DNA of 64,000 nucleotides, from contig CAMKES010000009.1 of the NCBI GenBank assembly GCA_946411635.1, positions 1-64,000 of the forward strand, read 5' to 3'. The translations under genes were made by a program, and so were the position numbers. This stretch comes from an uncultured Clostridia bacterium. Its GTDB lineage: Bacteria > Bacillota > Clostridia > Christensenellales > CAG-138. Shown in pieces: positions 1 to 8,126 of this stretch. How positions within the stretch are numbered: position 1 is the stretch's first letter; each line of letters opens with the position of its first letter. The notes beneath the pieces were generated by a model. It had not been told where the DNA came from. It made no database searches and was given only the letters and a program-made list of their open reading frames with translations.

Positions 1-1255
1 CGGTGTATTCCTCGGCGGTCGGGCGATAGCCGTCCTGGTCGTTTTCATCCGCCCACGTCTTGGTGATCTCAACGTCGATCGGCGTGACCAGCTTCAGCGT
101 CGTGCGCACCGGCTCGACTGTAAAAGCGGAGAGCATGCACTGCGGATCGTTTGCGAAAAACAGGAATTCATACCGGGTGATGGGATAACCGGCATATCGG
201 ACGTTGTTGTCGATGCACCACTGCTTCCAGTACGCCCCGTCGTGAAATACCTTCGGGTAGTAAATGTACAGATAATAGTCATCCGGATGATCGGTCATCT
301 CGATCAGCTCGTGCCACGCGTCCTTGAATTCCTGCGGGAACACGTAATCCGGATCGCTCGCGTGGTCGGCCATGCTGTGATAAACGCAGGAGCCGAGATA
401 GTTTCCGCCCGGCTTGTAATGAAAATGCCCGTTTTCGTCAAAAAGCGGGTTCCGGATGAGCATCTCGTTTCCGTCCTCGTCGCGCGTTTTAAGCGTTTCC
501 ATATTGCCGTCCGTGAAATTCTTGATGCAGATGCCCAGCAGAAAATCCGTGATAAAGTCATCTAAGCCGTATTTTTCCTTGATATAGTCGCGATGATAGA
601 TCATGGAGACGACGTGATCGTACAGTTCCTGCTCGGTAAGACCGGGCAGCTTGCACTGCGCGAGCTCGTACAGAAGCTCCGGCGTGCCGACCAGACGCTT
701 GTAGGCGGCGTCCGGATCATCCGGCGTCGGCGCGTCGTAGTTCTGGTTGAAGCAATACGTCGTGACCGGATTGCCTTCGTCATAGATCACGTAGGTCTCA
801 AGCCTGTTTGCATAGGAAAGCGGATCGCCGTGCGCGACGCAATACTGCATGTAGATCGGATTGCCGATCTCCGGATAGATCGTATCGCCGCGAAGATCGT
901 CCTTCTCCTCGGCTTCGGTCAGCACGACGGTGATCGTCGCGTCTTCCTTCGGGGGGAGGAATCCGTCCGGCGCGGCAGTAATCTTCAGCGTATACGTGCC
1001 CGCGGGCAGAAAGACCGTGAAAGTCTCGTCCGCGTTCGTCACGGTTTCGACCACGGTCCCGTTCGAATCGAGCACCTGCACCGTCGCGCCGGCTTTCGGC
1101 GTACCCGTTTCGTCGGTCACGGTGACCAGCACCGGCTTTTCAATGACCGGCGCAGTCGATTCTCCTTCCGCTTTTGCCGTAAAAATGCCGAACGGCAAAA
1201 GCGCTGCAGTCAAAAGCAGCGCCAGCACAAGGCTTGCGATCCTGATTTTTTTCAT
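1..1255 (-). CDS. Secreted surface protein with thioester-like domain and Cna_B repeat, 3' end outside the window
   Basis: The gene starts at the ATG at 1255-1253, preceded by a GGGAAGG ribosome site, and runs off the left edge after 418 codons. Residues 1-31 form a signal peptide (MKKIRIAS, hydrophobic core, AKAEG cleavage) nearly identical to that of the next gene. A short carboxypeptidase-regulatory/Cna_B-like segment follows (about residues 36-95). Next comes a region with a YCFNQ motif like the thioester Cys motif of Gram-positive adhesins. At the window edge a new Cna_B domain begins (KTWADENDQDGYRP). The usual TQxAIW Gln motif is not found; the corresponding stretch reads FITDFLLGICIKNFTDG, so a Cys-Gln thioester looks unlikely. 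It is a tandem paralogue of the 1526-4801 gene. The role is probably adhesion or cell-wall display. Anchor type cannot be judged because the C-terminus is missing. Confidence 0.85.
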   Translation of the reverse strand, partial: MKKIRIASLVLALLLTAALLPFGIFTAKAEGESTAPVIEKPVLVTVTDETGTPKAGATVQVLDSNGTVVETVTNADETFTVFLPAGTYTLKITAAPDGFLPPKEDATITVVLTEAEEKDDLRGDTIYPEIGNPIYMQYCVAHGDPLSYANRLETYVIYDEGNPVTTYCFNQNYDAPTPDDPDAAYKRLVGTPELLYELAQCKLPGLTEQELYDHVVSMIYHRDYIKEKYGLDDFITDFLLGICIKNFTDGNMETLKTRDEDGNEMLIRNPLFDENGHFHYKPGGNYLGSCVYHSMADHASDPDYVFPQEFKDAWHELIEMTDHPDDYYLYIYYPKVFHDGAYWKQWCIDNNVRYAGYPITRYEFLFFANDPQCMLSAFTVEPVRTTLKLVTPIDVEITKTWADENDQDGYRPTAEEYT

Positions 1256-1386
1256 AATCGTTCCTTCCCGCCGCGGGCTCCCCAGTCGCGGCATACACAT
1301 ACGATTGAAACGGTATGCAGTTGTAAATGCGTATACCTATCGGTATACTTTCACATTATCCTATCACGGAACGGCGGGGTTGTCTA
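1256..1386 (-). promoter_or_regulatory. Promoter and leader of the first surface protein, duplicated upstream of its paralogue
   Basis: On the minus strand a TAGACA box (1381-1386) lies 17 bp from TAGGAT (1358-1363). Just downstream is an inverted repeat, GTATACC-GATA-GGTATAC (1331-1348). A 27-base block ending near the start codon (1263-1289) is identical to 4828-4854 before the next surface gene. Order and spacing of all elements are the same in both copies, so this is a duplicated regulatory region. Confidence 0.65.
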
Positions 1387-1484
1387 CCGGCTTCTTTTGC
1401 GAAATTGTAAATAATTCCCGGGTTCCTGCCGGTTTTCCGAAACGGCGCGCGCGGAAAATCCACGGCTTTGTCCGGTCCGCACGC

Positions 1485-1515
1485 AAAAACGCCGCGGGGT
1501 TCCCGCGGCGTTTTT
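1485..1515 (-). terminator. Intrinsic terminator of the 1526-4801 surface gene
   Basis: A perfect hairpin with arms CGCCGCGGG/CCCGCGGCG and a 3-base loop is flanked by A5 and T5. It sits 10 bases past the stop codon. Confidence 0.85.
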
Positions 1516-1525
1516 CATTCGTTCG

Positions 1526-4500
1526 TTATTCCGTCCGTCTGCTGATCCACTCGAGCGCCAGCAGTCCGCCGCCCAGCAGCAGCGCGACGCCCAAGAGCGC
1601 GATCCACAGCCACGGCTGCATCACGTCGCCCGTTTGCGTCGTGTACGTGTTCGTTACGTCGAAGCCTTCGATCTTCGTCAGGTAGCTCTTTACGCGATCC
1701 TCTTTGATCGTGTATTTGATCTCCTTCCCGTCCTTGTACTTCGGCAGATCCTCCCACTTCCACGCCCAGCCGTCTTTCTCGGTGACCGTCTTCGCGTCGA
1801 TCTCATTGCCGTCCGCAAACAGACGGATCGTGATCTTCACCGGACGCATCTCGTTCTTGTCGTCCTCGTCGTCCCACGTCTTCTTGCCTTCGATGTCGAT
1901 CCGCTCCGAAACGTGCTTGTTCGTGATCACGTAGCCGTCCACGCTCTTCTCGTACGCAGAAACAGGATCCTCGTCGACCGTGTATTCGATCTCAACGCCC
2001 TGCTCCTTATACTTCGGAAGATCCGTAAACGTGTAGGTCCAGTCGCCGTTCTCATCCGGCTTGACTTCCGCGGACGCAACTTCTTCGCCGTCCGCATAGA
2101 GACGAACCGTGATGCTTTCCGGACGTACGCCGTCCCGGTTCTCCTCGTCGTCCCATTTCTTTTCGATCGGGATCTCCACCGTCTCCGGAACGTGCTTGTT
2201 CGTGATATGCAGATTCTCGATCTCCGCTTCGTACTCCGGCACCGGATCCTCGGTCACCGTGTATTCGATCTCGCCGCCGCCTTCCCGGTTCTTCGGAAGA
2301 TCCGTGAACGTGTATTCCCACTTTCCGTCTTCATCCGGCGTGATCGTTGCAGACGCCACTTCCTTGCCGTCTGCTAAAAGATGCACCGTGATGCTCTCCG
2401 GACGCACGCCGTCCACGTTCTCCGCATCGTCCCATTCCTTCGTCACGGTCTTTTCCACCGTCTCGGGACCGTGCTTGTTCGTGATCGTGTACGTGCCCTG
2501 ATCGATCTCGGTCGTATACTCGGGCACTTCATCCTCGGTGATCGTATACTTGATCTCACGCGTGCCATCTTCCGTGTATTTCGGCAGGTTCTTGAAGGTA
2601 TAGTTCCAGTCACCGTTTTCATTCGGCGTAACCGTTGCACTGTCAACCTCTACCCCATCTGCAAGAAGCCGCACCGTAATACTTTCCGGGCGCACGCCGT
2701 CCGCGTTCTTGCCGTCTTTCCATTCCTTTTCGACCGGGATATCGACGTAATGCGGGATCTTCTCCTCGGTCCTCCAGATGTGCTCCTTCTTGACTTCCTC
2801 GTCGGTCACGTCCAGTTCGAAGCTGATATCCATCCAGATGTTGACGTCACGCTTGCCTTTTGCGATACCGACCATCGGCTGTGATACTCTGTTTTTCGGG
2901 TTCGGATCCTCTCGACACTCGGATTCGAAGAAGTAAACGTCGTTCTCAAGGTTCTGCGTGCCGCTCAGTGCGAACTTCAGCGCCGTTTCGCCTTCCTGCA
3001 GCTGAATTCCTTCGATCTTGTATACACCATCGCTGATGACGGTTGCCGGAACTTCGCCGTCCTGGATCGGGCCCGCGATGCGCGCCTTGACGATCGTATC
3101 GCCGTTCTGATCCTGAATCTCCAGCACCAGATCGTCGCCGTTCTCTTCGAGCGGCTTGACCTTGAATGCGATTTCCAGATCGACGGTGTAGACGTCGTTG
3201 GTCTTGTCCGCGTCCTGATTGTTCGCGTGATCTTCGGGCTTGCCGGTGATGGTAAAGGAGACGGACTTCAGGAAGTTCTTTTCGTTGATGATCGTATTCT
3301 CGGTTGTATTGCTGCCACTTGGGATTACCTCCGGTTCCAAATCGTACAGGAAATAATACAGCTTCATAATTAGTGCAATTTCCTCTTCGTCGGCAGGTCC
3401 GGCTGCATTCGTATTACCTGTGATAGAGTTCAGATAATACTTGACCTTATGTGCATGCAAGAATGCAATATCATCCATTACATTGCTGTAACTCCAAATT
3501 GCGATCTGTGTCGCATGCATTGCAATACCAGGCGTTACCCTAACGATTTCCGCGTCTGTAAACTCACCGGAATCACGCATCGTCTGTTGCAACGCTTCAA
3601 GGGAACCCTGACCGGATTCCTGACCCCAATAACCTTTTTTACCGATTGCGCGAATGTGCTCTGCTTCTTCTTCGGAATAGTAACTCGCATCCTCCAGATT
3701 CAGGATATTATAACAGAATCCTTTATCTTCGTCTTCAAACTGATCTGCGCAGTAGGCTGAAATGAGATTTGCATTGGCATCCGACAGAGTATAAAACTCA
3801 ACCATATCCCATCTCAAGGGAAGCCCTTTTCCATCTTCTCCAACGACATTTACAACTTGGCGATTCGGCAAGTAGTACTCATTAAACTTTAAGTTCCCAA
3901 AGGCTGCGTGTCTTCTTCTTGCGTAGAAACTATAGTTCTCATCCTGATAAATAGGTTCTTCGTCCGCTCCATACGGATTATCATTAGCTGGATCTGGTTC
4001 CGTTGCCGGAGACAAGTACAAATAAGCAGCCCAAAACTTGCTGAACTGATCCGATCCGAGAATGACGTATTGATATCCATCTGTAATCGTGGGGACTTCG
4101 GCGGGAGAAGTGGGTCTGGATAGACGCGGCATGTTGGTAGTTTCATTACCTTTTTTATCGAGCATCTCTTTATCTGCCGTTGCTACAAGCTCGGTATGGA
4201 GATACTCCATATCGTCCGGATTGACCTCACCGTGGGCGTCGGTGATCTCCATGGACTTCGTGGTAACGTTCACCACGCTCTGGGTGATGCGTTCCGTCGT
4301 GGTATAGTCGTAAATCCCGTCGGCGTCGTTTTCCTTCACGTCGCCGGTGGTTTCGATCACGCCGACCGCGGGACCGGGCACGGTGTTCGTTTTGCCGACG
4401 TCGTCCTCGCCGATCAGGATACCGATCTCGGTCGCCGGAGCGCGGTATTCGTTGGACTTGTCGGAGCCGCCTTCGGCTTCATAGGTGTCGTTTGCGTCCT

Positions 4501-4801
4501 GCGCGGTCCAATGATCCTCAAACGCATAGAGACCGTCCGGATACTCGACGTTCTTTCCGGTATAGTCGACGATCATGCCGGAAGCAGTCGTATAGTCTTC
4601 CGCGGCGTGTTCGGTCGTTTTTACGCCGTCCGCGTCGGTCGTTACGGTTTCACTGACTTCGACCGACTCGTTCTGCCCGGCGCGCGTTTCGACCGTGATC
4701 GTCGCTTCTCCTTCGGCTTTGGCGGAAAAAACGCCGAACGGCAAAAGCGCTGCCAAAAGAAGCAGCGCCAGCGCAAAGCTTGCGATCCGAATGTGTTTCA
4801 T
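1526..4801 (-). CDS. Thioester-domain adhesin with four Cna_B repeats and a C-terminal membrane anchor
   Basis: I chose the ATG at 4801 (MKHIRIAS), because it follows an AGGGGG ribosome site and begins a signal peptide; the frame is open further upstream. The protein has 1091 residues. Residues 1-31 are the signal peptide. Residues about 240-500 hold a TQxA-type thioester domain: YCAD puts Cys at 351 and ATQIAIW puts Gln at 432, the pair that forms an internal thioester in known adhesins of this family. Four Cna_B domains follow (roughly residues 690-1050), each with KxW, YTVxED and ITNKH motifs expected for Lys-Asn isopeptide bonds. The C-terminus reads TQTGD, a hydrophobic helix, then RRTE, which is a sorting-signal layout without canonical LPXTG. 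It is probably covalently attached to the wall. The thioester segment is visibly AT-richer than the rest of the gene. Confidence 0.9.
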   Translation of the reverse strand: MKHIRIASFALALLLLAALLPFGVFSAKAEGEATITVETRAGQNESVEVSETVTTDADGVKTTEHAAEDYTTASGMIVDYTGKNVEYPDGLYAFEDHWTAQDANDTYEAEGGSDKSNEYRAPATEIGILIGEDDVGKTNTVPGPAVGVIETTGDVKENDADGIYDYTTTERITQSVVNVTTKSMEITDAHGEVNPDDMEYLHTELVATADKEMLDKKGNETTNMPRLSRPTSPAEVPTITDGYQYVILGSDQFSKFWAAYLYLSPATEPDPANDNPYGADEEPIYQDENYSFYARRRHAAFGNLKFNEYYLPNRQVVNVVGEDGKGLPLRWDMVEFYTLSDANANLISAYCADQFEDEDKGFCYNILNLEDASYYSEEEAEHIRAIGKKGYWGQESGQGSLEALQQTMRDSGEFTDAEIVRVTPGIAMHATQIAIWSYSNVMDDIAFLHAHKVKYYLNSITGNTNAAGPADEEEIALIMKLYYFLYDLEPEVIPSGSNTTENTIINEKNFLKSVSFTITGKPEDHANNQDADKTNDVYTVDLEIAFKVKPLEENGDDLVLEIQDQNGDTIVKARIAGPIQDGEVPATVISDGVYKIEGIQLQEGETALKFALSGTQNLENDVYFFESECREDPNPKNRVSQPMVGIAKGKRDVNIWMDISFELDVTDEEVKKEHIWRTEEKIPHYVDIPVEKEWKDGKNADGVRPESITVRLLADGVEVDSATVTPNENGDWNYTFKNLPKYTEDGTREIKYTITEDEVPEYTTEIDQGTYTITNKHGPETVEKTVTKEWDDAENVDGVRPESITVHLLADGKEVASATITPDEDGKWEYTFTDLPKNREGGGEIEYTVTEDPVPEYEAEIENLHITNKHVPETVEIPIEKKWDDEENRDGVRPESITVRLYADGEEVASAEVKPDENGDWTYTFTDLPKYKEQGVEIEYTVDEDPVSAYEKSVDGYVITNKHVSERIDIEGKKTWDDEDDKNEMRPVKITIRLFADGNEIDAKTVTEKDGWAWKWEDLPKYKDGKEIKYTIKEDRVKSYLTKIEGFDVTNTYTTQTGDVMQPWLWIALLGVALLLGGGLLALEWISRRTE
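1640..2745 (-). repeat. Four tandem Cna_B-domain coding repeats
   Basis: Four units of about 260 bases encode domains that begin with EKxWxDxxNxDGVRPESIT and end with ITNKH. The first three are very similar; the last, nearest the anchor, is the most divergent. Such repeats form rigid stalks and can change number by recombination. Confidence 0.8.
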
Positions 4802-4950
4802 GGAATGTCCCCCTTCCGGAACCGTCCCCTTCCCGCCGCGGGCTCCCCAGTCGCAGCGTACACACACGATTGCAAAACGTATTTGGTTATGCAGAGATAC
4901 CTTTCGGTATGTTTTCAGTTTATTTTATCATACAGGGCGCCGGAAGTCCA
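4802..4950 (-). promoter_or_regulatory. Promoter and leader of the thioester adhesin (second copy of the duplicated leader)
   Basis: TGGACT (4945-4950) and TAAAAT (4922-4927) are 17 bp apart on the minus strand. The inverted repeat ATACC-GAAA-GGTAT follows at 4897-4910. The block at 4828-4854 is identical to 1263-1289. The rest of the 337-base gap up to 5138 shows only a terminator at 5057-5084. Confidence 0.6.
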
Positions 4951-5056
4951 CAGGTGTTTTTTGCAAAATTGTGAATTATCGCGGTTTTTTTCGTTTTTTT
5001 CGGTCCCGCGCCCGCAAAAAACCGCTTGCTTTGTACAGTCCGCATAAAACGAACCG

Positions 5057-5084
5057 AAAAGAAAGGGCGAACGACCGCCCTTTC
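5057..5084 (-). terminator. Terminator of the NlpC/CAT/membrane-protein operon
   Basis: The stem GAAAGGGCG/CGCCCTTTC has a 6-base loop and is followed on the minus strand by T4. It lies 54 bases past the stop at 5139. Confidence 0.75.
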
Positions 5085-5138
5085 CCGAATGAAATGATTC
5101 CGTTGTTCCCTTTGCCGCGAACGGTCCCGTTCCGGCTT

Positions 5139-5909
5139 TTATTCCATGATGAGGAAGATCCCGCCGTACTGCTCGACGATCACGCCGACGCGCTCCGTGG
5201 GGGTCAGACCGAACGAGCCGGTCTCGATATCCGCGCTGCGCTCTGCGCGCAGCAGCACGTATTCGCCGTTCTCCTCGACGACGACGAGGAATCCGTCGTG
5301 CAGCGAGAAGCCGGAAAACGCCTTGTTCTCCGGATCGGCGAAGTCGAACCAGCCGACCTTCGAGCACTGATCCTCGTTTGCGCCGAAGTGATAGGTATAC
5401 AGAAGGTCCGGCTCGTCGTCGCCGTTCATATCCGTTTCGATCAGGTGCAGCACGCCCTTGCCGTCCTCGCCTTCGCCCAGACGGAAGTATTCGCCGTCCT
5501 TCACCACGTACGAAACGCCGAGGTCGATGCTGCGGATGACCGTGTATCCCTTCGCGCCGTCCGGCGTCATGTCGATCCAGCGCGTCACGTCGGACAGATA
5601 TTCGCCGTATTCCTCAAGATGCCCGTCGGTCAGACCCAGCTTGTCGAGCGGCGGCGCGGACGCGGGATTCCGGTCCGCGATGTACGGGATCGCGGGCACG
5701 GGCGTCGGCTCCGGCGTGGGCGTCGCTTCCGCCGTACCGCCCCGGCAGCTCTTTTTGATCTTCGGCATCAGCTTCAGCGTCGCAAGAACGGATCCCGCCA
5801 GCAGCAGGACCGCGATCACGATGCAGATCACGACGAAGGCGCCTTTTTTCAGCACCTTCTTCGCGCCGCCGGACGCGTTTTGATTCGTGCGTTTGTTTTC
5901 CTGTTCCAT
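5139..5909 (-). CDS. Membrane-anchored extracytoplasmic protein of unknown function
   Basis: The ATG at 5909 shares one base with the upstream stop codon (TGATG), so I infer translational coupling; the frame is open further upstream but nothing there looks coding. The 256-residue product has a basic N-terminus, one membrane helix at about 25-47 (VVICIVIAVLLLAG), a TPTPEPTPVP stalk at about 64-73 and a soluble domain outside the cell. That domain contains DMNGDDEPDLLY, which resembles the Asp-rich calcium loops of FG-GAP/VCBS repeats. I do not recognise the family. It is the last gene of an operon with an NlpC/P60 lipoprotein and a CAT-like acyltransferase, which suggests an envelope role. Confidence 0.75.
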   Translation of the reverse strand: MEQENKRTNQNASGGAKKVLKKGAFVVICIVIAVLLLAGSVLATLKLMPKIKKSCRGGTAEATPTPEPTPVPAIPYIADRNPASAPPLDKLGLTDGHLEEYGEYLSDVTRWIDMTPDGAKGYTVIRSIDLGVSYVVKDGEYFRLGEGEDGKGVLHLIETDMNGDDEPDLLYTYHFGANEDQCSKVGWFDFADPENKAFSGFSLHDGFLVVVEENGEYVLLRAERSADIETGSFGLTPTERVGVIVEQYGGIFLIME

Positions 5910-6553
5910 CAGTCGTCCTCCAATGCGTTGATCGCCCCGATGAGCGCGTCGTTCAGCCGGGCAAGGTGGATCCCGTCGATCAGACGGTGATTGACCTGCA
6001 CGGTGTACGAAAGCGTCTTTGCGCCCGCCTCGTTTTCCGTAAATTTCCCCCACATGACGCGTGGCGTGCTGTCCGTGCCGTCAAGCGGGAACTCCTGTGA
6101 AACGTGCTCGTAATCGATCCACGGCAGCGACGAGAGATACACGTCGTGCCCCGCCGCATCCGCCTCCGCGGTCGGGACCGGAGAGGAAGAGGCGGCTTCC
6201 GCCGCTCTGCAGCGCGCCGCAAAGTCCGCGGGCGATTCGTTTTCGCGCCACGGAACGCCGCAGATGCCGAACAGCTCGCCGTCCCACGAATAGGTATAGG
6301 ACGGGTCGCGGCGGTCCAAAAGCCACACCTCGCCGCCGCGCAGCTCGTAACGGAACGCTTCGACGGCGTTGATCGCGCGCATCGTGACCCAGACCATGAC
6401 CGTGAAAAACGAAAGCCCGTTCCGTTTCGCGTACGCGTACGCCCGCGTCACGTCGAGCCGCCAGGTCACGCTGTAGAACGGCACCTCGAGCCGCGCGAAC
6501 AGCGCGTCGTGCGCGCGCCTCGGCCATGTGTCGCGATCGATCCGTTTTTCCAT
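5909..6553 (-). CDS. Chloramphenicol acetyltransferase-fold acyltransferase
   Basis: The 214-residue protein has the length and the C-terminal motif of the CAT family (PF00302). VNHRLIDGIHLARL matches the HxxxDG active site, so the catalytic His and the structural Asp are present, while the first His of the usual HH pair is Asn. The region LFARLEVPFYSVTWRLDVT matches the CAT N-terminal strand. CAT-fold enzymes transfer acetyl groups from acetyl-CoA to hydroxyls; members away from resistance plasmids often have unknown substrates. The start at 6553 lies 2 bases after the upstream NlpC/P60 stop, and the stop overlaps the next start. Antibiotic resistance is not implied by the sequence alone. 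Confidence 0.85.
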   Translation of the reverse strand: MEKRIDRDTWPRRAHDALFARLEVPFYSVTWRLDVTRAYAYAKRNGLSFFTVMVWVTMRAINAVEAFRYELRGGEVWLLDRRDPSYTYSWDGELFGICGVPWRENESPADFAARCRAAEAASSSPVPTAEADAAGHDVYLSSLPWIDYEHVSQEFPLDGTDSTPRVMWGKFTENEAGAKTLSYTVQVNHRLIDGIHLARLNDALIGAINALEDD

Positions 6554-6555
6554 GC

Positions 6556-7248
6556 TCAGAATACGCGCCGTGCGAACACGAACGCCTCCTTCCAGTATTT
6601 GTCGGTGATCTTCGCCGTGATGATCTTGCCCTCGCTCGAGGACGGATAGATCATCTTTCCGTCGCCGAGATAGATGCAGACGCAGTTGACGCTGTCATTG
6701 CCGGGCGTCATGAAGAAGCAGAGATCGCCGGGCTCCAGGTCGTCCATCGACGCGACGAGCTGCCATTCCTCGTATTCGGAATAGCCCTTGCTCGTCTTGT
6801 GACGCACCTTAACGCCGACCTGATTCAGGCAGTAGTACGTGAAGCCGCAGGGATCGAAGCCCGCGCTCGGCGTCTTGCCGCCCCGCTGATACGGCACGTC
6901 GATGAGCGATTCCGCAAGATCGCAGAACTGCTCCGCCTTCGTGCGGTCCGGCACCGGCGTGGCCGTCGGCTCCGGCGTGGGCGCGGGCGTGGGTTCCTCG
7001 GTGGGTTCGGGCGTGGGCGCCTCGGTCGGCGCTTCGGTCGGGACCTCGGTCGGGATCTCGGTGGGCGCCTCGGTCTCCGTCCGGACGGGCTCGGTTCCCG
7101 GCGCGGGGGAGGGCGTTTCGATCTCGCCCACGATCTGGATCTTGTCGTCGTTCTCCTGTCCGGAATGGATGACCGCCGGCTGCGCCGAGCAGCCGAGCGT
7201 AAACAGCAGGGCGAGCCCCGCCGCAAGGATCGGTTTATATCGTTTCAT
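6556..7248 (-). CDS. NlpC/P60-fold lipoprotein with altered active-site residues
   Basis: The start at 7248 follows a GGAGGT site. The product has 230 residues: a lipoprotein signal with lipobox LFTLGC (Cys about 20), a stalk of PTE/PTP repeats (about 45-100) and an NlpC/P60 domain (about 104-230). NlpC/P60 enzymes cut peptidoglycan stem peptides with a Cys in DCSGF and a His in HVGIY. Here the first motif reads FDPCGF, with Cys displaced by one position. The second reads NCVCIYLGDG, with Cys where His is expected, and the third position reads MIYP instead of a His. I infer a catalytically changed or inactive protein that may bind wall peptides. A TATAAT box lies at 7282-7287. It heads a three-gene operon. 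Confidence 0.85.
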   Translation of the reverse strand: MKRYKPILAAGLALLFTLGCSAQPAVIHSGQENDDKIQIVGEIETPSPAPGTEPVRTETEAPTEIPTEVPTEAPTEAPTPEPTEEPTPAPTPEPTATPVPDRTKAEQFCDLAESLIDVPYQRGGKTPSAGFDPCGFTYYCLNQVGVKVRHKTSKGYSEYEEWQLVASMDDLEPGDLCFFMTPGNDSVNCVCIYLGDGKMIYPSSSEGKIITAKITDKYWKEAFVFARRVF

Positions 7249-7350
7249 ACGGATAGACCTCCGGTAGTATCATGCCTTGATTATAAAATCAAGATGTCAC
7301 CGAACCGTAAACGGAGTGTGAATTTTTCGTTATACTTGACCCCCGCAAAC

Positions 7351-7382
7351 AAAAAAAGAGAAGGCGTTCCGCCTTCCCTTTG
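7351..7382 (-). terminator. Terminator of thiT
   Basis: The hairpin GGGAAGGCG-GAA-CGCCTTCTC on the minus strand is followed by T7. It begins 14 bases after the thiT stop codon. Confidence 0.85.
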
Positions 7383-7395
7383 GGATTCCGTTCGC

Positions 7396-7947
7396 TCAGA
7401 ACCGGTCGAGCATCTCCACCGGCTTGAGGAGCAGCGCGCAGACGGCGATCGCGATGATCGTGTTCGGCAGCATGTACACGGCGTTGTAGACGACGGAATA
7501 CAGGATCGCGTTGGGCGTTGCGACCATCGAGCCCAGAACGTCCACTTCATTCTCCGCATACATTCTGTAGATCGTGATGCCGCTGACAAAATGAACGAGA
7601 TAGCGCGCTGCGCATCCGATCAGCGCGGACACGGGCAGCAGGCCCTTCTTTTTGCGGAGCAGTCCCGCAAACCCGACGAACGCGTACGCGACCGAATAGT
7701 CCAGCAGCATGCTCTGCCAGTTCACCGCGGCGCCGCCCGCGATGAAGAACTTCAGCGTTCCGAACGCAAGACCCGCGAGCAGTCCCTGCCACAGACCCCA
7801 GCGATACGCGAAAACGATCAGCGGGACCATGACGAAATCGATCGAGCCGCCGAGCGACGCGACCGGGATCTTCAGATAGCTCAGCGCGAGCGCGAGACCG
7901 ATGCTCACGCCGCCTTCCGCCAGCATGCGGGTTGTTGTTTTTTTCAT
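7396..7947 (-). CDS. thiT: ThiT, thiamine-binding subunit of an ECF transporter
   Basis: The 183-residue protein has six predicted membrane helices and matches ThiT/YuaJ, the S component that binds thiamine with high affinity and docks on the shared ECF module (EcfA, EcfA', EcfT, not in this window). Visible family features are the N-terminal ALSYLKIP, then GGSIDFVMVPL, and RYLVHFVSGITIY. A TPP riboswitch occupies its leader, which supports the thiamine assignment independently. The start at 7947 has a GGAGGA site 8 bases upstream. It is transcribed alone between a promoter at 8095-8123 and the terminator at 7351-7382. Confidence 0.92.
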   Translation of the reverse strand: MKKTTTRMLAEGGVSIGLALALSYLKIPVASLGGSIDFVMVPLIVFAYRWGLWQGLLAGLAFGTLKFFIAGGAAVNWQSMLLDYSVAYAFVGFAGLLRKKKGLLPVSALIGCAARYLVHFVSGITIYRMYAENEVDVLGSMVATPNAILYSVVYNAVYMLPNTIIAIAVCALLLKPVEMLDRF

Positions 7948-7973
7948 TTCCTTACTCCTCCGAACATAATAGA

Positions 7974-7997
7974 ATTGCCGCCCCGTCGGGCGGCAAT
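7974..7997 (-). terminator. Hairpin of the TPP riboswitch expression platform
   Basis: The perfect stem ATTGCCGCC/GGCGGCAAT with a 6-base loop lies between the aptamer and the thiT ribosome site. The following bases (TTCTATT) form a weak U tract, so it may act as a terminator or as part of an alternative fold that controls access to the ribosome site. Confidence 0.55.
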
Positions 7998-8009
7998 CGA
8001 AAAGCTATG

Positions 8010-8088
8010 GTTACGCTTCCTACGATGGCATGACCCAACAGGTTCCAAGGGTGCTTCTCAGCCGAAGGTCGTTCGGCGCCCCTGCGTC
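8010..8088 (-). ncRNA. TPP riboswitch (THI element) upstream of thiT
   Basis: Read on the minus strand, the leader contains GGGGCGCC, then CTGAGA, then ACCCTTGGAACCTG, then CGTAGGAAG. These are the conserved blocks of the thiamine pyrophosphate aptamer in the correct order. High TPP would fold the aptamer and reduce thiT expression. Confidence 0.93.
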
Positions 8089-8094
8089 GGGTCT

Positions 8095-8123
8095 ACTATA
8101 GCAAAAACCCCGCCTTTCGTCAA
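8095..8123 (-). promoter_or_regulatory. Promoter of thiT
   Basis: TTGACG (8118-8123) and TATAGT (8095-8100) are 17 bp apart on the minus strand. Transcription would begin near 8088, exactly at the edge of the riboswitch. The box starts only 4 bases past the stop codon of the upstream signal peptidase gene. Confidence 0.75.
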
Positions 8124-8126
8124 GGG

